64,000 nucleotides of DNA. It comes from Enterobacter sp. EA-1. GTDB taxonomy: Bacteria; Pseudomonadota; Gammaproteobacteria; Enterobacterales; Enterobacteriaceae. The notes under the pieces were generated by a model. It did no database searches. It was not told where the DNA came from and saw only the letters and a list, made by a program, of their open reading frames with translations. Both the position numbers and the translations under genes were made by a program. The DNA lies in NCBI GenBank assembly GCA_002886105.1, contig CP025776.1, forward strand, positions 1,550,001 to 1,614,000, written 5' to 3'. Shown here in pieces: positions 58,358 to 64,000 of this stretch (position 1 is the stretch's first letter; the number at the start of each line of letters is the position of its first letter).

Positions 58358-61091
58358 ATGGCTACTATTCATGTAGACGGCAAAGAATACGAGGTAAATG
58401 GGGCGGACAACCTGCTTGAGGCATGTCTCTCCCTGGGCCTTGATATTCCTTATTTTTGCTGGCATCCGGCGCTGGGGAGCGTGGGTGCGTGCCGCCAGTG
58501 TGCGGTGAAGCAATATCAAAACGCGGAAGACACGCGTGGCCGCCCTGGTGATGTCCTGTATGACACCGGCATCCGACGGTACTTTCATTTCGATCGACGA
58601 TGATGAAGCGAAGCAATTCCGCGAAAGCGTCGTGGAGTGGTTGATGACCAACCACCCGCATGACTGCCCGGTTTGCGAAGAGGGGGGCAACTGCCACCTG
58701 CAGGATATGACCGTGATGACCGGTCACAGCTTCCGTCGCTATCGTTTTACCAAACGTACTCACCGCAATCAGGATCTGGGGCCGTTCATCTCTCATGAAA
58801 TGAACCGCTGCATCGCCTGCTATCGCTGCGTGCGTTACTACAAAGACTATGCAGACGGCACGGATCTTGGCGTGTATGGCGCGCACGATAACGTCTACTT
58901 TGGGCGCCCGGAAGACGGCGTGCTGGAAAGCGAATTCTCCGGCAACTGGTGGAAATCTGCCCGACCGGCGTATTCACGGACAAAACCCACTCCGAGCGTT
59001 ACAACCGTAAGTGGGACATGCAGTTTGCACCGAGCATCTGCCAGCAGTGCTCGCTGGGTTGCAACACCAGCCCGGGCGAACGTTATGGCGAGCTGCGTCG
59101 CATCGAAAACCGTTACAACGGTACGGTTAACCACTACTTCCTGTGCGACCGCGGTCGTTTCGGCTACGGCTACGTCAACCTGAAAGACCGTCCGCGTCAG
59201 CCGGTTCAACGTCGTGGTGACGATCTGATCACCCTGAACGCCGAGCAGGCGATGCAGGGCGCGGCAGATATTTTACGTCAGTCGAAGAAAGTGATTGGTA
59301 TTGGTTCCCCGCGCGCCAGCGTGGAGAGCAACTTTGCGCTGCGTGAACTGGTCGGTGCGGAAAACTTCTATACCGGCATTGCGAAAGGCGAGCAACAACG
59401 CCCACTGGAGCTGGCGCTGAAAGTGCTGCGCGAAGGCGGTATCCGTACGCCGGCGCTGCGCGAAATCGAATCCTATGACGCGGTGCTGATCCTGGGCGAA
59501 GACATCACCCAGACGGGCGCGCGCGTCTCTGGCTGTCCGTCAGGCGGTGAAAGGCAAAGCCCGTGAAATGGCGGCGGCGCAAAAAGTCGCTGACTGGCAG
59601 ATTGCCGCGATCATGAACATTGGTCAGCGCGCCAAACATCCGCTGTTCGTCACCAACGTCGACAGCACCCGCCCACTGGACGATATCGCCGCGTGGACCT
59701 ACTGCGCTCCGGTGGAAGATCAGGCGCGGTTAGGCTTCGCTATCGCGCACGCGCTGGATGATTCCGCTCCGGCGGTTGACGGCCTGAGCAACGACCTGAA
59801 GAGCAAAGTGGATGTTATCGTTCAGGCACTGGCCGGGGCGAAAAAACCGCTGATTATTTCCGGTACCAACGCCGGGAGTGCCGACGTGATCCACGCGGCG
59901 GCAAACGTCGCCAAAGCGCTGAAAAGCCGTGGTTCCGATGTCGGCGTGACGATGATTGCCCGTTCGGTGAACAGTATGGGTCTTGGCCTGATCGGCGGCG
60001 GTAGCCTCGATGAAGCCCCCGGCTGAGCTGGAAAGCGGCAGCGCAGACGCGGTAGTGGTGCTGGAAAACGACCTGCACCGTCACGCCAGCGCAGCCCGCG
60101 TTGACGCCGCACTGGCGAAAGCACCACTGGTACTGGTGATTGACCACCAGCGCACGGCGATCATGGACAAGGCGCACTGGTGCTCTCCGCCGCAAGTTTT
60201 GCGGAAAGCGACGGTACGGTCATCAACAACGAAGGCCGCGCGCAGCGCTTCTTCCGGTATATGACCCGAGCTATTACGACAGCAAAACCCTGATGCTGGA
60301 GAGCTGGCGCTGGCTGCACTCCCTGCACAGCACCGTGCAAAACCGCGAAGTGGACTGGACGCAGCTTGATCACGTGATCGACGCAGCGGTAGAAGCCTTG
60401 CCGCAACTGGCCGGTATTAAAGACGCCGCGCCGGATGCCAGCTTCCGCATTCGTGGGCAGAAACTGGCGCGTGAACCGCATCGCTACAGCGGACGCACCG
60501 CGATGCGCGCCAATATCAGCGTGCATGAACCGCGTCAGCCGCAGGACAAAGACACCATGTTCGCCTTCTCCATGGAAGGGAACAACCAGCCGTCCGCACC
60601 GCGTTCGCAGATCCCATTTGCGTGGGCGCCGGGCTGGAACTCACCGCAAGCCCTCGGAACAAATTCCGGAGGATGAAGTGGGTGGTCACTTGCGTCATGG
60701 CGATCCGGGCGTACGCCTGATTGAAGCCTCTGAAACAGGGCTGGATTACTTCACTTCCGTACCGGGCGCGTTTGAAGCGCAGGACGGTAAATGGCGTATC
60801 GCCCCGTACTACCATCTGTTCGGCAGTGACGAAATGTCGCAGCGTTCGCCGGTGTTCCAGAGTCGTATGCCGCAACCGTACATCAAGCTTAACCCGGTCG
60901 ACGCGGCGAAGCTTGGCGTTAACGCGGGTGCGCATATCTCCTTCACCTACGAAGGGCAGACTATCAGCCTGCCGCTGCAGGTTTCCGAAGGTCTGGCGGC
61001 AGGGCAGGTCGGTTTGCCGATGGGCATGCCGGGCATTGCGCCGGTGCTGGCCGGAGCACGTCTTGAAAATCTGCAGGAGGCGCAAGCATGA
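58358..61091 (+). CDS. nuoG: NADH-quinone oxidoreductase subunit G (frame broken)
   Basis: Largest peripheral subunit, with several iron-sulfur clusters. I use ATG 58358 ([21 protein letters not shown]) because GGAAG lies 7 bases ahead; ATG 58352 is too close to it. The 2Fe-2S ferredoxin cysteines are in [20 protein letters not shown], then [34 protein letters not shown] and [20 protein letters not shown]. The C-terminal molybdopterin-like domain includes [21 protein letters not shown]. About 908 residues. Shifts occur near 58535, 58575, 58950, 59535, 59670, 60015, 60180, 60260 and 60652-60675. Confidence 0.95.
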
Positions 61092-62065
61092 GCTGGTTAA
61101 CACCGGATGTTATCGACATTCTGTTAAGCATCCTGAAGGCGGTGGTGATCCTGCTGGTGGTGGTCACCTGCGGCGCATTTATGAGCTTTGGCGAACGTCG
61201 TCTGCTGGGTCTGTTCCAGAACCGTTACGGACCGAACCGCGTCGGCTGGGGTGGCTCACTCCAACTGGTGGCGGACATGATCAAGATGTTCTTTAAAGAG
61301 GACTGGATCCCGCAATTCTCGGATCGCGTGATCTTCACCCTTGCGCCAATGATTGCGTTTACCTCGCTGCTGTTAGCGTTTGCCATTGTGCCGGTCAGCC
61401 CCACCGGGTGGTGGCCGACCTGAACATCGATCCTCTTCTTCCTGATGATGGCAGGCCTCGGCCGTCTACGCGGTGCTGTTTGCCGGTTGGTCGAGCAACA
61501 ACAAATACTCCTTGCTGGGGGCGATGCGTGCATCTGCGCAAACGCTGAGCTACGAAGTGTTCCTCGGGCTTTCCCTGATGGGCGTTGTCGCACAGGCCGG
61601 TTCATTCAATATGACCGACATCGTCAACAGCCAGTGCAGGGTTGTGGAACGTTATCCCGCAGTTCTTCGGTTTTGTGACGTTTGCTATCGCGGGCGTGGC
61701 GGTGTGTCACCGCCATCCGTTTGACCAGCCGGAAGCGGAGCAGGAACTGGCGGATGGGTACCACATCGAATATTCCGGTATGAAGTTCGGTCTGTTCTTC
61801 GTTGGTGAATATATCGGTATCGTCACCATTTCCGCCTTGATGGTCACGCTGTTCTTCGGTGGCTGGCACGGGCCGTTCTTACCGCCATTCATCTGGTTCG
61901 CGCTGAAAACCGCGTTCTTTATGATGATGTTTATTTTGATCCGCGCTGCGTTACCGCGTCCGCGTTATGACCCGAGTGATGTCGTTCGGCTGGAAAGTCT
62001 GCCTGCCGCTGACGCTGATTAACTTGCTGGGAACGGCGGCCGTCATTCTCTGGCAAGCGCAATAA
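61088..62065 (+). CDS. nuoH: NADH-quinone oxidoreductase subunit H (frame broken)
   Basis: Membrane subunit at the junction of arms, forming the quinone channel; eight segments. It starts [46 protein letters not shown] is near 61180-61255, and [27 protein letters not shown] near 61320-61400. [33 protein letters not shown] near 61715-61810 holds the conserved acidic loop. Ends [11 protein letters not shown]. About 325 residues. CCTCGG at 61456-61461 replaces CCTGG of GLAVYA; other shifts occur near 61410, 61637 and 61970. Confidence 0.95.
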
Positions 62066-62079
62066 GGGGTGAAAAGACC

Positions 62080-62621
62080 ATGACGTTAAAAGAATTAATC
62101 GTGGGCTTCGGCACCCGAGTCCGTAGTATCTGGATGATTGGCCTGCACGCATTTGCGAAACGCGAAACCCGGATGTATCCGGAAGAGCCGGTTTACCTGC
62201 CGCCGCGCTACCGTGGCCGTATTGTGCTGACGCGCGATCCGGACGGTTCCGAGCGCTGCGTTGCCTGTAACCTGTGCGCGGTAGCCTGTCCGGTAGGCTG
62301 TATTTCGTTGCAAAAAGCGGAGATGCAGGATGGGCGCTGGTATCCGGAGTTTTTCCGTATCAACTTCTCGCGCTGCATCTTCTGCGGCCTGTGTGAAGAA
62401 GCATGCCCGACAACGGCTATTCAGCTCACGCCGGATTTCGAAATGGGCGAGTTTAAGCGTCAGGATCTGGTGTACGAAAAGAGGATCTGCTGATCTCCGG
62501 TCCGGGCAAATACCCGGAATATAACTTCTACCGGATGGCAGGTATGGCAATCGACGGCAAAGATAAAGGCGAAGCGGAAAACGAAGCCAAACCTATCGAC
62601 GTCAAGAGCCTGTTACCGTAA
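62080..62621 (+). CDS. nuoI: NADH-quinone oxidoreductase subunit I
   Basis: Holds two 4Fe-4S clusters (N6a, N6b) between NuoG and NuoB. It starts [21 protein letters not shown]. The two ferredoxin motifs are [16 protein letters not shown] (62250-62300) and [17 protein letters not shown] (62370-62420). One indel near 62480 leads to [24 protein letters not shown], ending [10 protein letters not shown]. About 180 residues. Confidence 0.96.
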
Positions 62622-62631
62622 GGAGAGGGCA

Positions 62632-63189
62632 ATGGAGTTCGCTTTTTTATATCTGTGGCCCGGTCGCCATCCTGACGACGGTTCGCGTGATTACGCATAC
62701 CAACCCGGTGCATGCGTTGCTGTACCTGATTGTGTCCCTGTTGGCGATTGCCGGGGTCTTCTTCTCACTCGGCGCGTACTTCGCCGGTGCGCTGGAGATC
62801 ATCGTTTACGCCGGGGCCATCATGGTGCTGTTTGTGTTCGTGGTGATGATGCTTAACTCCGGGCAATACCGTTGTCGAGCAGGAGCGCAACTGGCTCTCT
62901 CCGCAAATCTGGGTTGGTCCGGCACTGCTCTCCGCCGTTCTGCTGGTGGTGATGATTTATGCCATTCTCGGCGTGAACGATCAGGGCATCGACGGTACAC
63001 CGATCAATGCGAAAGAGGTCGGCATCACGCTGTTTGGTCCTTACGTACTGGCGGTCGAGCTGGCGTCGATGCTGCTGCTGGCCGGTCTGGTTGTCGCCTT
63101 CCACGTAGGGCGTGAAGATCGTATGGGCGAAGTGCTGAGCAATCGCGCTGACGACCGCGCAAAAAGAAAAAACGGAGGAGCGCGCATGA
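62632..63189 (+). CDS. nuoJ: NADH-quinone oxidoreductase subunit J (frame broken)
   Basis: Membrane-arm subunit with five segments and the pi-bulge helix. It starts [23 protein letters not shown] once the T-run at 62642 is corrected. [49 protein letters not shown] is the core (62710-62855). [29 protein letters not shown] follows. An extra A near 63170 hides the tail TEERA and the TGA at 63187, which overlaps nuoK. About 184 residues. Confidence 0.94.
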
Positions 63190-63489
63190 TCCCCTTGCAA
63201 CATGGACTGATCCTCGCTGCGATTTTGTTTGTTTTGGGGTTAACCGGTCTGGTTATCCGCCGCAACCTGCTGTTTATGCTGATTGGGCTGGAAATCATGA
63301 TTAACGCCGCCGCGCTGGCCTTTGTGGTCGCGGGCAGCTACTGGGGCCAGACCGACGGTCAGGTAATGTATATCCTCGCGATCAGCCTCGCGGCTGCGGA
63401 AGCGAGCATTGGCACTGGCGTTGCTGCTGCAACTCCATCGTCGCCGCCAGAATCTGAATATCGATTCAGTAAGTGAGATGCGTGGATGA
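63186..63489 (+). CDS. nuoK: NADH-quinone oxidoreductase subunit K
   Basis: Three-segment membrane subunit with two conserved glutamates in the proton path. It starts [48 protein letters not shown] and [35 protein letters not shown] follow; a shift near 63410 in the last helix interrupts the frame. 100 residues expected. Both ends overlap neighbours by four bases. Confidence 0.95.
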
Positions 63490-64000
63490 ACATGCTCGCC
63501 TTAACCATTATTTTTCCTTTAATTGGCTTTGTATTACTGGCCTTTTCCCGTGGGCGCTGGTCGGAAAACCTCTCCGCTACCGTGGGTGTAGGGTCGATTG
63601 GCCTTGCGGCGCTGGTCACGGCGATTGCCGGCGTTGATTTCTTCAACAACGGTCAGCAGCCTTTCGCTAAACCGCTGTGGACTCGGATGGCGGTTGGCGA
63701 TTTCAATATCGGTTTCAACCCTCGGTGCTGGACGGGCTGTCGTTAACCATGCTGTCGGTGGTGACCGGCGTTGGTTTCCTGATCCACATGTTCGCCTCCT
63801 CGGGTATATGCGCGGTGAAGAGGGCTACTCCCGTTTCTTCGCCTACACCAACCTGTTCATTGCGAGCATGGTGGTGCTGGTGCTGGGCGATAACCTGTTG
63901 CTGATGTACCTCGGCTGGGAAGGCGTGGGGCTGTGCTCTTACCTGCTGATCGGTTTCTATTACACCGATCCGAAGAATGGCGCTGCGGCAATGAAAGCGT
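63486..64000 (+). CDS. nuoL: NADH-quinone oxidoreductase subunit L, 5' part
   Basis: Antiporter-like proton-pumping subunit at the distal end of the membrane arm; only about 170 of 613 residues are in the window. It starts [54 protein letters not shown] near 63720-63800 and [43 protein letters not shown] near 63835-63960 carry the conserved glutamate. CCTCGG at 63720-63725 and 63798-63803 replaces CCTGG (NLVLDG, ASWYMR). It runs off the right edge. Confidence 0.95.

Overview
The window is a stretch of an enterobacterial chromosome (Enterobacteriaceae, close to Enterobacter, Klebsiella, Kosakonia, Salmonella or Escherichia). The gene order follows the E. coli K-12 block from fadI/fadJ to the nuo operon: fadIJ, sixA, smrB, prmB, aroC, mepA, yfcA, epmC, yfcL, mnmC, fabB, yfcJ, flk, pdxB, usg, truA, dedA, accD, folC, dedD, cvpA, purF, ubiX, argT, hisJQMP, yfcH, yfcG, yfcF, yfcE, yfcD, pta, ackA, yfbV, yfbU, hxpA, yfbS, yfbR, alaA, lrhA, nuoA-L. 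No rRNA, tRNA, IS element, prophage or CRISPR array was found.

The dominant technical feature is that most long conserved genes are broken by 1-2 base indels, often several per gene, including essential ones (fabB, accD, folC, nuo subunits). The protein families continue in the next frame without loss, so I annotate whole genes across the breaks and read the indels as sequence error, not gene decay. A recurrent class sits where the conserved protein needs CCAGG or CCTGG (the Dcm site CCWGG) but the sequence shows CCGAGG, CCTCGG, CCGG or CCAG. This points to a draft from a modification-sensitive long-read method.

Region by region. 1-3565: anaerobic beta-oxidation operon fadIJ with a FadR-like operator. 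3789-11666: sixA, smrB, the prmB-aroC-mepA-yfcA-epmC-yfcL run and convergent mnmC. 11667-16035: fabB with FadR- and FabR-like sites, MFS gene yfcJ, and a GH1 6-phospho-beta-glucosidase gene with no PTS partner. 16033-26925: flk, pdxB-usg-truA-dedA, accD, and folC-dedD-cvpA-purF-ubiX with a PurR box before cvpA. 27117-31322: argT and hisJQMP basic-amino-acid importer with two GG-N10-GC sigma-54-type promoters. 31331-36197: an unrecognised membrane protein, a GNAT acetyltransferase, yfcH, a short folX remnant, and yfcG/yfcF/yfcE/yfcD.

36198-41456 is the main accessory island: a LacI-type regulator divergent from an operon of EIIA, EIIB and EIIC of the ascorbate (Ula/Sga) PTS type, followed by a transketolase split into N- and C-terminal genes. 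Two copies of a TAGCGCTA-centred palindrome lie between them, one overlapping a plausible -35/-10 pair. The operon has no kinase or isomerase, which suggests that the PTS product is a ketose phosphate used directly by the dedicated transketolase. The substrate is unknown. This is the best candidate for an uncharacterised system here.

41505-53417: pta and ackA, yfbV, yfbU, hxpA, yfbS, yfbR, alaA, a 951-base AT-rich gap, and lrhA. 53418-64000: complex I genes nuoA, nuoB, fused nuoCD, nuoE to nuoK, and the start of nuoL, which runs off the window.
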